From contig NZ_JARWOJ010000069.1 of assembly GCF_029868625.1 (NCBI RefSeq), positions 1 to 32,864 of the forward strand: a stretch of DNA of 32,864 nucleotides, in the 5' to 3' direction. The notes under the pieces were generated by a model. It was not told where the DNA came from, made no database searches, and was given only the letters and a program-made list of their open reading frames with translations. Shown one piece after another: positions 16,820 through 25,163 of the stretch (positions are counted from its first letter, which is position 1; the number at the start of each line of letters is the position of its first letter). The position numbers were made by a program, and so were the translations under genes. This DNA comes from Nocardia neocaledoniensis. GTDB lineage: Bacteria > Actinomycetota > Actinomycetes > Mycobacteriales > Mycobacteriaceae.

Positions 16820-17296
16820 ATGGCACAGGAAACCGCGACGTACCGCGGCTGGAAGAAACTCCCCGACAACCGCATCGGGCACGCGCTGTTCTCACTGGGC
16901 ATGGTCGCCCGGGTCCCCTACTTCGGCACGGTGCTGCCGCAGGTGGTCCGGCTAGAGCCGGGAATCTGCGAGGTGACCTCGCCCAAGTGGTTCGGTATCC
17001 ACAACCATCTGGGCACCTTCCACGCGATCGCGGCCTGCAACCTCGCCGAGGTGGCGATGGGCATGCTCAGCGAGGCCACGGTGCCGACCACGCATCGCTG
17101 GATCCCCAAGGCGATGAACGTGCAGTACCTGGCCAAGGCCGAGACCGGGCTGCGGGCAGTGGCGAAGCTGGCCGAGGTCCCGGATTTCGCGGCGATCACC
17201 GAGGGCACCGAGCTGACCGTGCCCGTCTCCATCTATGACAAGGACGGTGTCGAGGTGGTGCACGCCGACATCACCACCTGGGTCACGCCGCGCTGA
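16820..17296 (+). CDS. Hotdog-fold DUF4442 protein, putative thioesterase
   Basis: A 158-residue single hotdog domain. The signature is KWFGIHNHLGTFHAIAACNLAEVAMGM (~54-80), in which the HNHLGTFHA turn and following helix match the DUF4442 family of acyl-CoA thioesterase-like proteins. The C-terminal half has the paired strands (MNVQYLAKAETGLRAVAKL ... TVPVSIYDKDGVEVVHADITTWV). By family this would cleave or bind acyl-CoA or acyl-carrier thioesters, and the substrate is unknown. The ATG follows a -10 element directly, so the mRNA is probably leaderless. The palindrome over the promoter points to repression by a lipid-responsive regulator. Confidence 0.82.
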   Translation: MAQETATYRGWKKLPDNRIGHALFSLGMVARVPYFGTVLPQVVRLEPGICEVTSPKWFGIHNHLGTFHAIAACNLAEVAMGMLSEATVPTTHRWIPKAMNVQYLAKAETGLRAVAKLAEVPDFAAITEGTELTVPVSIYDKDGVEVVHADITTWVTPR

Positions 17297-17368
17297 CTCC
17301 CGGACATCGGCCCCGAAAGGCCTCGGATCGGTACCGTTGGGCCGAGACGACAACAGACGGGGAGTTCG

Positions 17369-18247
17369 ATGTTGGAAGTCGCGCAACTGGTTCGGCGCTT
17401 CGGCACCGACGTGGCGGTCGACCACGTCTCCTTCACGGTGGAACCCGGTGCGCTGACCGGGTTCGTCGGCGGTAACGGGGCAGGCAAGACCACCACCATG
17501 CGGATGATCATGGGGGTGCTGGCCGTGCACGGCGGCGAGGTGCGGTGGGCGGGGCGCCCGGTGACCGCCGCCGATCGCCGGGCCTTCGGCTACATGCCGG
17601 AGGAACGCGGGCTCTATCCCAAACAGCCGGTCGTCGACCAGCTCGTCTACCTGGCGCGGCTGCGTGGCGTGAGTGCCGCGGCCGCGAAGGCGCGGGCCGT
17701 GGAACTGCTGGAACGGTTCGGGCTCGGGGACCGGAGTAGGGACAAGCTCGAATCGCTGTCGCTGGGCAATCAGCAGCGCGTGCAGATCGCGGCGGCGGTG
17801 ATCGCGCGGCCGACGGCCCTGATCCTGGACGAGCCCTTCTCCGGGCTCGATCCCGTCGCGGTCGACTCCATGGCCGAGCTGCTGCGCGAGTACGCCGACC
17901 AGGGGGTGCCGGTGCTGTTCTCCTCGCATCAGCTCGATCTGGTGGAGCGGCTGTGCGATCAGCTGGTGATCCTCGCGGGCGGCCGGGTGGTCGGGCAGGG
18001 ATCGGTGGAGTCGCTGCGCGCGGGCAGCGCGGCGCGGTACCGGCTGGTCGTCGACAGTGATCCGGGATGGCTGCGCGAGTTCGCCGGGGTGCGGGTGGTC
18101 GAAACGAACGGGTCGGCGGCGGTGCTCGAATTGACCGGCGCGAGTACTGATTCGGTACTCACCGCAGCGCTCGCGCGCGGGTCGGTGCGGGAGTTCGCCG
18201 AGCTGCGGCCGACGGTGGCGGAGATCTACCGGGAGGTGACGGCATGA
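17369..18247 (+). CDS. ABC transporter ATPase, NatA/YhaQ-like exporter
   Basis: A 292-residue ATPase. Walker A is VGGNGAGKTT (~33-42), the Q-loop region is FGYMPEERGLYPKQ, and the signature reads LSLGNQQRVQ (~132), an altered LSGGQ in which the second Gly position is Leu-Gly, usual for NatA-type proteins. Walker B is ALILDEPFSGLDP and the switch histidine SSHQLD. The C-terminal ~75 residues form an accessory domain. It has GGGGAG 4 bases before the ATG and a TACCGT -10 at 17332-17337. Its stop overlaps the permease start in ATGA. The substrate (sodium, drug or peptide) is not predictable. Confidence 0.88.
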   Translation: MLEVAQLVRRFGTDVAVDHVSFTVEPGALTGFVGGNGAGKTTTMRMIMGVLAVHGGEVRWAGRPVTAADRRAFGYMPEERGLYPKQPVVDQLVYLARLRGVSAAAAKARAVELLERFGLGDRSRDKLESLSLGNQQRVQIAAAVIARPTALILDEPFSGLDPVAVDSMAELLREYADQGVPVLFSSHQLDLVERLCDQLVILAGGRVVGQGSVESLRAGSAARYRLVVDSDPGWLREFAGVRVVETNGSAAVLELTGASTDSVLTAALARGSVREFAELRPTVAEIYREVTA

Positions 18248-19419
18248 GCACGGCGCGCGGGGTGTGGCGGATCGTCGCCGCCAGGGAGATCGTGGTGAAG
18301 CTGCGCGATCGCAACTTCGTCATCTCGACGGTGGTGACCATCGTGGCCATCGTCGCGTCGCTGGCCATCAGTGGATTCCTGAGCAGCAGGCCGGACAGGA
18401 TCACGGTGGCGGTCACCGGGCCGGACTCCTCGGTGGTGGTGGAGACCGCCGACGATCTGGCGGCCGCGGCCGATACCGATGTCACCTTCACCACCCGACC
18501 GGTCGCCGATCCGGCCGCCGTCGAGCAGGCGGTGCGAGACGAGCAGGCCGATGTCGGCCTGGTACCGGCCGAATCCGGCTGGCGGCTGATCGGCAAGACC
18601 GCCGAGGACGACAACGCCACCACCTACATCACCGCCGCCGCGACCCAGCTCGCGTTGGCGCGCAATGCCGAGGCGGCGGGTGTCTCGCTGGCCGAACTCG
18701 GGCGTGGCGCCGGGGTGACCTACGACCTGTTGGAGAAGGGCGCCGTCGATCCCGGCCTGGCCAGGATCGTGGCGTTCGTGTTCGCCTTCCTCTTCTATCT
18801 GTCCTCGGTGCTGTTCGGCATGTCGATCGCGCAGAGCGTGGTGGAGGAGAAGCAGAACCGGATCGTCGAGATTCTGGCCAGCGCGATGCCGTTGCGGCAG
18901 TTGCTGATCGGCAAGGTCGCAGGCAACGCGGTGCTGGCGTTCATCCAGCTCAGCCTGTTCGTCGGTGCCGGGCTGATCGGGCTCGCGGCGATCGGGCAGA
19001 GTGATCAGCTGGACCGGATCGCCGGTGCGGCGGGCTGGTTCATCGTGTTCTTCCTCGTCGGTTTCCTCGCACTGGCCAGCCTGTGGGCGGTCGCCGGCTC
19101 GCTGGCCACCCGCAGCGAGGACCTGCAGTCCACGGCCACTCCCCTGTCGATGCTGATCATGATCGTGCTGTTCGCGGGCATCTTCCTCACCGGCACCGCG
19201 CGGGTGGTGGCGTCGTATGTGCCGATCATGTCGATCGTCGCCATGCCAGGGCGCCTGGCCGAGGGCACCGCCGCCTGGTGGGAGCCGGTCGTTTCGCTGG
19301 TCGTGATGGCGGTGGCCGCCTACGGCATCGTCGTGGTGGCCGAGAAGATCTACCGCCGCTCGCTGATGCAGACCCAGGGTCGGTTGACGATGCGCCAGGC
19401 GCTCGCGCTGGAGGACTGA
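18244..19419 (+). CDS. ABC-2 type permease, NatB/YhaP-like
   Basis: A 391-residue permease with one N-terminal membrane helix (~24-42), a large extracytoplasmic domain of about 140 residues (SRPDRITVAVTGPDSSVVV onward), then five to six helices from ~175 to ~375. EEKQNRIVEILASAMPLRQLLIGKV (~200-224) is the coupling motif of this family. It is the partner of the ATPase that overlaps it by four bases, and two such permeases would be needed per transporter. The C-terminus ends with a cytosolic segment (SLMQTQGRLTMRQALALED) found in many actinobacterial relatives. Exporter direction is inferred from the fold. Confidence 0.85.
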   Translation: MSTARGVWRIVAAREIVVKLRDRNFVISTVVTIVAIVASLAISGFLSSRPDRITVAVTGPDSSVVVETADDLAAAADTDVTFTTRPVADPAAVEQAVRDEQADVGLVPAESGWRLIGKTAEDDNATTYITAAATQLALARNAEAAGVSLAELGRGAGVTYDLLEKGAVDPGLARIVAFVFAFLFYLSSVLFGMSIAQSVVEEKQNRIVEILASAMPLRQLLIGKVAGNAVLAFIQLSLFVGAGLIGLAAIGQSDQLDRIAGAAGWFIVFFLVGFLALASLWAVAGSLATRSEDLQSTATPLSMLIMIVLFAGIFLTGTARVVASYVPIMSIVAMPGRLAEGTAAWWEPVVSLVVMAVAAYGIVVVAEKIYRRSLMQTQGRLTMRQALALED

Positions 19420-19524
19420 CCGCGCCGCGGGACGATCGAACCCGCGACCTCGCTCGGATGGCGCGGACGACATCACGGTCGGCGATGGTTGCGCACCCGT
19501 GCGGGCACGGGCTTGAATGCGGAC

Positions 19525-20700
19525 GTGAGTGTGCGGGAATTCGATGTGTGCGTGGTCGGGCTCGGTCCCACGGGGCGGGCGCTGGCGCATCGCGCCGCCG
19601 GAGCGGGGTTGCGGGTGGCCGCGGTGGACCCGCGACCGGACCGGCTGTTCCCGCCGACGTTCTCCTGCTGGGTGGACGAACTGCCCGGCTGGCTGCCCGA
19701 CAGCGCCATCGCCCAGCGGATCGCCGCGCCGACGGTCTGGACCAAGACCGAGCATCGGATCGAACGGCCGTACTGCGTGCTGTCGAAGGCGGGCCTGCAC
19801 GCCGCGCTCGCCCTCGACGACGCGACGGTGTTCGCCGAGCGGGCGACCAGGGTCGACCAGCACCAGGTCGAGCTGGCGGGCGGCACGCTGATCTCGGCGC
19901 ACACGGTGTTCGACACTCGCGGCCTGCCGACCCTCGGCAAGCGCAGGGCCGCCTCCGCGCACGGCATCTTCGTCGACGCGGCGACCGCGGCGCCGATGGT
20001 GGCCGACGGCGAAGGGCTGCTGCTGGACTGGCGGCCGGAGAACGGCGCGGGCCCCGACGAGCCGCCGTCGTTCCTGTACGCGGTGCCGCTCGGCGACGGC
20101 ACGGTGATCTTCGAGGAGACCAGCCTCGGCCTGCGCGGCGGCATGCCCCAGCACGAGCTGCGCAAGCGGACGCTGAGCAGGCTGGCCGCGCACGGCATCC
20201 GCCTCACCGGCGACGAGCCGCACGAGGCCGCGCACTACCCCCTCGACCAGCCGCCGCCGAAGAAGGGCACCGCCGTCGCCGTGCCGTTCGGATCGCGCGG
20301 CGGAATGATGCACCCGTGCACCGGCTACTCGGTGGCCGACTCGCTCGCACTGGTCGACACCGCCGTCGCCGCTGTTCAGCAGGGTCGTGATCCGATCGAG
20401 GCGCTGTGGCCGTGGCGGGCGCGCGCGGTGTACTGGATGCGGATGCGCGGGCTGTGGGGACTCGGCAGGCTCACCACCGATCAGTCGATCGCCATGTTCG
20501 AGGCGTTCTTCACCGAATCCGCGCGCGGGCAGCGGGCGCTGCTCTCCGCCCACGACGACTACACCGCCCTCGGCGCGGTCCTGTTCAACACCGTCGCCCA
20601 CACCTGGCCGTTCCGCTGGCGCTACGACCTCGTCGGCTGGACCAACCGGAACCGCTGGGTCGACTACCCGTTCGCGCCCGCCGAGGCGCCGACCCACTGA
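19525..20700 (+). CDS. Lycopene cyclase family protein (plant-type, FAD-binding)
   Basis: A 391-residue flavoprotein. Residues 1-30 hold the Rossmann motif VCVVGLGPTGRALAHRAAGAGLRV. The family blocks follow: FSCWVDELPGWL (~48-59), YCVLSKAGLHAAL, VFDTRGLP (~130), YAVPLGDGTVIFEETSLGLRGG (~182-203) and VPFGSRGGMMHPCTGYSVADSL (~250-271), which match the CrtL/CrtY beta-cyclases that close the ends of lycopene to give beta-carotene. It is the only carotenoid gene in the window, so the rest of the pathway lies elsewhere. The GTG at 19525 is chosen because a TTGAAT -10-like element ends 6 bases upstream, which would give a leaderless mRNA. A TTG at 19489 or a GTG at 19531 are alternatives. Confidence 0.8.
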   Translation: MSVREFDVCVVGLGPTGRALAHRAAGAGLRVAAVDPRPDRLFPPTFSCWVDELPGWLPDSAIAQRIAAPTVWTKTEHRIERPYCVLSKAGLHAALALDDATVFAERATRVDQHQVELAGGTLISAHTVFDTRGLPTLGKRRAASAHGIFVDAATAAPMVADGEGLLLDWRPENGAGPDEPPSFLYAVPLGDGTVIFEETSLGLRGGMPQHELRKRTLSRLAAHGIRLTGDEPHEAAHYPLDQPPPKKGTAVAVPFGSRGGMMHPCTGYSVADSLALVDTAVAAVQQGRDPIEALWPWRARAVYWMRMRGLWGLGRLTTDQSIAMFEAFFTESARGQRALLSAHDDYTALGAVLFNTVAHTWPFRWRYDLVGWTNRNRWVDYPFAPAEAPTH

Positions 20701-20707
20701 AACGGCG

Positions 20708-20740
20708 ATCGCCCCGCAGTCACACGGACTCCGGGGCGAT
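20708..20740. terminator. Bidirectional hairpin terminator
   Basis: ATCGCCCCG (20708-20716) pairs with CGGGGCGAT (20732-20740). Beyond a C/C mismatch, AGTC and GACT pair around an ACACG loop. It sits between the plus-strand lycopene cyclase stop (20700) and the minus-strand permease stop (20753) and can serve both. Confidence 0.8.
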
Positions 20741-20752
20741 GCGCTCGTGCGA

Positions 20753-21610
20753 TCAGGCGGTCTGCGCGGCGCGCTTGTAGCCGACGATCGCCGGGTAGGC
20801 GAACACCGCGACCATGCCGACCGTCCAGGCCACTGTCTTCAGCAGCGGCTCGGCCACCGGCCCCCCATACGACAGGCCGATCATCGCGTTGATCGCGCAG
20901 CTCATCGGCTGGTTCTCCACGATGGTCTGCAACCAGGTCGGGTACGCGACGATCGGGACGAAGCCGGTGTTGAAGAACATCAGCAGCGTGTTGACGATGC
21001 CGATCAGGCTGATCAGCATCACGCCCTCGGTGATGGTGGCCAGCGCGGTCACCATCACCGCGAAGCCGAGGCCGAACAGCACCGGCACGCAGATCAGCGC
21101 GATGTTGGTGAGCGGATCCTCCATGAACAGGAAGCCCAGCGGCACCGCGACGAGCAGCACGATCACGGTGGTGATCAGGATGCGCACCGCCTCGGCCAGC
21201 AACCGGCCGGTCAACAGCGAGGCCTTGTTCAGCGGCATGGTGTAGAACCGGCTGAGCAGCCCCGCCGCCTTCTCCCGTTTGAAGCCGAGCGCGCTGACCA
21301 CCGCGCCGGTCATGGCCGCCACCAGGGTGAGCAGCGCGGCCTGGCCGTAGATCGCGGGCATGCCGCCGTAGGCGGTGATGTAGTCGCCGAGCACGATGCG
21401 GAACATCAGCAGCGTCACCGCCGGGTAGACGATGGTCTGGATCGTCGTCGCCGGATCGCGCAGCCACACCATCAGCAGGCGCTTGCACTGCAGGAGGCTG
21501 TGGGTCACCCACAGCGACACCGAGCCTTCCGGCTTGGCGTGCACCACCGGCAGCAGCGCCGCGGTCTCGTCGGCGGGCAGCGAGTGCCGCTCGGGGGTCG
21601 TCGTCGTCAT
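20753..21610 (-). CDS. ABC-2 type permease, DrrB/DrrC-like (second permease)
   Basis: A 285-residue permease with six predicted helices from about residue 45 to the end. It has the DrrB-like pattern CKRLLMVWLRDPATTIQTIVYPAVTLLMF, then a long helix pair with FKREKAAGLLSRFYTMPLNKASLL (~108-131), the family's coupling helix. The ATG at 21610 overlaps the preceding permease stop in ATGA. A much longer in-frame reading upstream is the ATPase and first permease in another frame. By family, DrrABC exporters move polyketides, glycolipids or drugs out of the cell. Confidence 0.86.
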   Translation of the reverse strand: MTTTTPERHSLPADETAALLPVVHAKPEGSVSLWVTHSLLQCKRLLMVWLRDPATTIQTIVYPAVTLLMFRIVLGDYITAYGGMPAIYGQAALLTLVAAMTGAVVSALGFKREKAAGLLSRFYTMPLNKASLLTGRLLAEAVRILITTVIVLLVAVPLGFLFMEDPLTNIALICVPVLFGLGFAVMVTALATITEGVMLISLIGIVNTLLMFFNTGFVPIVAYPTWLQTIVENQPMSCAINAMIGLSYGGPVAEPLLKTVAWTVGMVAVFAYPAIVGYKRAAQTA

Positions 21611-22416
21611 GATCGCCTCACACTCGCCCACACAGCCAGTGGGAGGAAGAAGATGGCCAGGCCGCCGAGCCACGCCAGTGAGACCCACGTCCCCGCCCAG
21701 GTCAGCTGGCCCGCGGCCATGTCGCTGAGCGTCTGGGCGGCCTGGGAGATCGGCTGATTGCGGGCGAAGCCGCGCGCCCAGCTCGGGAAGGCCTGCTCGG
21801 GCACGAACCCGGTGGACAGCATTCCGAAGATCAGGATCGGCAGGGTGAGCGCCTGGCTGAGCGATTCGGGATTCTTGGTGAGGCTGCCGAGCGCGTCGGC
21901 GCCGAGCGTCAGCACCAGGCCGACGGCCAGCGCGAAACCGCAGAACGCCAGCGCCTGCAGCCAGCCGCCGGTGAACCGGAACCCGATCAGGTAGCCGTAG
22001 CCGATGGTGGCGGCCAGTGAGATCACCGAGCGCACCAGGCCGGCGCTGATCCGTGAGACCAGCGGCACCAGCGAGCCGATCGGCATGGTCTGCAACCGCG
22101 AACTCAGGCCGGTGAGCGCCTCGAACGCGGCCAGCTGCGCGTTCGACATCATGGTCATCGCCATGGTCTGGAGCACGATGATCGGCATGACGTACTGCGC
22201 GTAGTCGATGCCCTGGACCTTCATCACGTACCGCAGCGGCAGGTAGAAGGCCACGGTGATCACCAGCGGGAACAGCACGGCGACGATCAGCTCGCCCTTG
22301 GTGACCATGGTCCACACGACACGGCCGGTCAGCGCGCGCCACTGCGCGAAGCTGCTCGGACGCGCCGCGGGTAGGTCGTCGAACAGGGTCGTTTCCGCGA
22401 CCGTCGGAGCGCTCAC
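21607..22416 (-). CDS. ABC-2 type permease, DrrB/DrrC-like (first permease)
   Basis: A 269-residue permease with about six helices. The N-terminal ~35 residues are cytosolic (WRALTGRVVWTMVTKGEL leads into the first helix), and EALTGLSSRLQTMPIGSLVPLVSR (~98-121) is the coupling helix typical of DrrB-type proteins. Its GTG start shares a base with the ATPase stop (TAGTG), so ATPase and both permeases are translated as one unit. The two permeases differ clearly from each other and would form a heterodimer. Confidence 0.86.
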   Translation of the reverse strand: MSAPTVAETTLFDDLPAARPSSFAQWRALTGRVVWTMVTKGELIVAVLFPLVITVAFYLPLRYVMKVQGIDYAQYVMPIIVLQTMAMTMMSNAQLAAFEALTGLSSRLQTMPIGSLVPLVSRISAGLVRSVISLAATIGYGYLIGFRFTGGWLQALAFCGFALAVGLVLTLGADALGSLTKNPESLSQALTLPILIFGMLSTGFVPEQAFPSWARGFARNQPISQAAQTLSDMAAGQLTWAGTWVSLAWLGGLAIFFLPLAVWASVRRS

Positions 22417-23417
22417 TAGTGGCCGCCCGAATGTCCGGTGATCGACAGGAACACGTCGTCGAGCGAGGGCCTGCGCAGCGCGATGTCGGCCAGCTCGATG
22501 CCGGCGCTGTCGAGCCTGCGCAGCGCCTCGGCGAGGGTCGCGGCGCCGTCGGGCGCGGGCACGGAGAGCTTGTCGGCGCCGGCGATCTCGGCCGCGACGG
22601 CGGCGGGCACCAGGTCGCCGAGCGCCTCGACGGTCGCGGCGAGGCGGCTCGGGTCGAGCGGGACGATCTCGCAGAAGCTGCCGCCGGTCTTGGCCTTGAG
22701 CTGGTCGGCGGTGCCCTCGGCGATGACGGTGCCCTTGTCGATGACGATGATGTTGTCGCTGAGCACGTCGGCCTCTTCGAGGTACTGCGTGGTGAGCAGC
22801 ACCGTGATGCCCTGGTTCTTGAGCGCGGTGACCAGGTCCCACACGCCCTGGCGGCTGCGCGGGTCGAGGCCGGTGGTCGGCTCGTCGAGGAACACGACCT
22901 CGGGCCGCACGACCAGCCCGCAGGCGATGTCGACGCGGCGGCGCATGCCACCCGAGTAGTTGCGCACGGCCCGCTTACCGGCACTGACCAGGTCGAACTC
23001 CTCGAGCAGCACTTCCGCGCGCTTGCGGGCGGCCGACTTCGACAGGCCCATCAACCGCCCGAACAGCTCGAGGTTCTCGCGGCCGGTCAGGTTCTCGTCG
23101 AGGGCGGCGTACTGGCCGGTCATCATGATCGCGCGGCGCACGCCCGCGGGGTCGGTGCGCACATCGTGGCCCGCGACGACTGCCGTGCCGGAATCGGGGC
23201 GAAGCAGCGTCGACAGGATTTTGACCGTGGTGGTCTTGCCCGCGCCGTTGGGCCCGAGGATGCCGAGCACGCTGGCCTTCTCGGCACGGAAACTGATGCC
23301 TTGCAACGCGTGCACGTCGCCGAAGGACTTGCGCACATCGGACACCAGCACCGCGGGCTCATCGCCACGCGACGCGACGCCCCCTGCGGGCGAATCCACT
23401 GAGATCGAACTCGGCAT
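22416..23417 (-). CDS. ABC transporter ATPase, DrrA-like
   Basis: A 333-residue ATPase of the daunorubicin-resistance type. Walker A is LGPNGAGKTTT (~54-64), the Q-loop IMMTGQYAALDENLTGRENL, the signature NYSGGMRRRVDIA (~153-165), Walker B VVFLDEPTTGLDPRSR (~174) and the switch TTQYLEEAD, in which His is replaced by Gln as in other DrrA proteins. The C-terminal ~100 residues end with a DVFLSITGH motif. The start is the ATG at 23417, with GGAGAG 6 bases upstream. A TTG three bases earlier is in frame but less likely. First gene of a tightly coupled DrrABC-like operon. Confidence 0.88.
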   Translation of the reverse strand: MPSSISVDSPAGGVASRGDEPAVLVSDVRKSFGDVHALQGISFRAEKASVLGILGPNGAGKTTTVKILSTLLRPDSGTAVVAGHDVRTDPAGVRRAIMMTGQYAALDENLTGRENLELFGRLMGLSKSAARKRAEVLLEEFDLVSAGKRAVRNYSGGMRRRVDIACGLVVRPEVVFLDEPTTGLDPRSRQGVWDLVTALKNQGITVLLTTQYLEEADVLSDNIIVIDKGTVIAEGTADQLKAKTGGSFCEIVPLDPSRLAATVEALGDLVPAAVAAEIAGADKLSVPAPDGAATLAEALRRLDSAGIELADIALRRPSLDDVFLSITGHSGGH

Positions 23418-23556
23418 CAACTCTCCACCATCACGGAAATTAGCTTGTCGGTAAGTGATCTGTACCGTTCGGCGCGATGTTACCGGTCCGGCCGTTCACC
23501 CGGCCGTTGTCGTGTGCTCTTGGTCACGAGGGCAGCACTAGGGCAGTGCATCGACC

Positions 23557-23585
23557 TTGTCGGCTCGCCCCGACGCCCATACGCT
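23557..23585 (+). promoter_or_regulatory. Promoter of the aldehyde dehydrogenase homologue
   Basis: TTGTCG (23557-23562), a 17-base spacer and TACGCT (23580-23585). Transcription would start near 23592, leaving a leader of about 63 bases. The same TACGCT -10 hexamer drives the membrane/HTH gene at 8077. Confidence 0.5.
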
Positions 23586-23654
23586 GGCCGACGGGGAAAC
23601 ACTCGTCTCACCTGCCCGTGCCCGGGCGCGTTCGATCTCCTGTGAGAGGTGACG

Positions 23655-25154
23655 ATGACAGAGGCCACCGCCGCGCCGACGGGACGGTCCGACGTGCTGA
23701 CGTCGTTCGACCCGCGCACCGGCGAACAGCTCGCGCAGTATTCCGTCGACGGTCCCGCCGAGGTGACCCGTGCGGTGCGTACGGCGCGCGCGACCCAGAA
23801 CTGGTGGGGCGAACTGAGTTTCGCCGAACGTCGCCGCCTGCTGCTGGCCTGGCGGGCCCAGATCGCCAGGAACTCGGGCGAATTGGTGGAGCTGCTGCGC
23901 GCCGAGACCGGCAAGCCGGAGGCCGACGCGACGCTCGAGGTGATGCTCGCGGTCGAGAATCTGGACTGGGCCGCCCGCAACGCCGCACGCGCGCTGGGCC
24001 GGAAACGCTTGGCGACCGGGTGGTTCACCCGCAACCAGCATGCCTCGGTCGGCTATCTACCCCTCGGCGTGGTCGGCGTGCTCGGCGCGTGGAACAACCC
24101 GGTCTTCACGCCGATGGGCTCGATCGCCTACGCGATGGCGGCGGGCAACGCCGTGGTGTTCCACCCGCACGAGATCACCACCGGTGTCGGGGTGTGGCTG
24201 GCGCGCAGCTGGGCCGCCGTCGTCCCCGATCAGCCGGTATTGCAGGCCGTCACCGGCGACACGCGCACGGCGACCGCGCTGTGCAAGGCCAAGGTCGACA
24301 AGATCGCCTACGCGGGGCCGGAGCCGGGCGGGCGCGAGGTGATCGCGCTGTGCGCGCAGACGCTCACGCCGGTCGTGGTGGAGCACAGCGGCAAAGGCAG
24401 CATGATCGTGCACGTCGACGCCGACCTCGACGCCGCCGCCGAGGCCGCCGTGTTCGGGGCGATGGCCAACTCGGGCCAGAACTCCTCGGGCATCCAGCGC
24501 TGTTATGTCGCCGACTCGGTGTTCGACGACTTCCTGGCCAGGGCGGCCGACCGGGCCGCGAAGCTGCGGCCGGGCGCCGACAATCGCGCTTCCTACGGCC
24601 CGATGATCAACGCCGCCCAGATCGACGTGGTGCGCAAGCAGGTCCGCGACGCGATCGCGCGCGGCGGCCACGCGGTCCTCGGCGGGCTCGACTCGTTCCG
24701 CGATCCGTATGTGGAGCCGATCGTGCTGGCCGAGGTGCCGGAGGAGAGCATCGCCATCACTGGCGAGGGCATCGGTCCGGTGCTGGTGGTGAACCGGGTG
24801 GCCGATCTCGGTGACGCGGTGGCCCGGGTGAACGCCGCAGGCAACGGCATCGCGGTCACCCTGTTCACCCGCGACATCCCCAGCGCGGAATTCATCGCCG
24901 AGCAGCTCAGTGTGGGTGTGGTGACGGTGAATTCGTCGACCGCGTTCACCGGGATTCCGGCCCTGCCGTTCGGCGGGGTGGGCGAGTACGGCCAGGGGCA
25001 CAGCCACGGCGAGCAGGGGTTGCACGAGTTCAGCCGCACGATGTCGATCGCGCGCAGGCGGTACCGGGCGCCGGTGCTCCTGTCCACGTTCGATCGCCAC
25101 CCCCGGTATCTGCGCACGACCAAGGTCCTGTTCCGGCTCCGGCACGGGCGCTGA
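23655..25154 (+). CDS. Aldehyde dehydrogenase superfamily protein lacking the catalytic cysteine
   Basis: A 499-residue protein covering the whole aldehyde dehydrogenase fold: N-terminal region, YLPLGVVGVLGAWNNPVFTPMGSIAYAMAAGNAVVF, C-terminal NSSTAFTGIPALPFGGVGEYGQGHSHGEQGLHEFS. However, key positions differ. The active-site NxGQxC reads NSGQNSSG, with Ser277 where the catalytic Cys belongs. The cofactor lysine motif KPSE is HPHE (His170). FTGS is YAGP (Pro222). EEIFGPV is EGIGPV. The general base glutamate remains (Glu243 in VEHSGKG). So NAD-dependent aldehyde oxidation is unlikely, and a pseudoenzyme or altered chemistry is inferred. The ATG at 23655 follows GAGAGG; a GTG two codons earlier is in frame. 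It converges with a TetR gene, 9 bases between the stops. Confidence 0.85.
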   Translation: MTEATAAPTGRSDVLTSFDPRTGEQLAQYSVDGPAEVTRAVRTARATQNWWGELSFAERRRLLLAWRAQIARNSGELVELLRAETGKPEADATLEVMLAVENLDWAARNAARALGRKRLATGWFTRNQHASVGYLPLGVVGVLGAWNNPVFTPMGSIAYAMAAGNAVVFHPHEITTGVGVWLARSWAAVVPDQPVLQAVTGDTRTATALCKAKVDKIAYAGPEPGGREVIALCAQTLTPVVVEHSGKGSMIVHVDADLDAAAEAAVFGAMANSGQNSSGIQRCYVADSVFDDFLARAADRAAKLRPGADNRASYGPMINAAQIDVVRKQVRDAIARGGHAVLGGLDSFRDPYVEPIVLAEVPEESIAITGEGIGPVLVVNRVADLGDAVARVNAAGNGIAVTLFTRDIPSAEFIAEQLSVGVVTVNSSTAFTGIPALPFGGVGEYGQGHSHGEQGLHEFSRTMSIARRRYRAPVLLSTFDRHPRYLRTTKVLFRLRHGR

Positions 25155-25163
25155 CCGCGCGCC

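Noticed and set aside
18226..20697. 823-residue minus-strand open frame
   Set aside because: It is antisense to the permease and lycopene cyclase; Arg/Gly/His-rich with no motif.
20753..22984. 743-residue fused reading with a permease at its C-terminus
   Set aside because: The first ~458 residues are the ATPase and first permease out of frame. The real start is the ATG at 21610, which overlaps the previous stop.
23440..23454. Operator palindrome upstream of the DrrA-like ATPase
   Set aside because: TTACCGACAAGCTAA has matching ends only; the inner bases are not symmetric, so it is not called as a feature.
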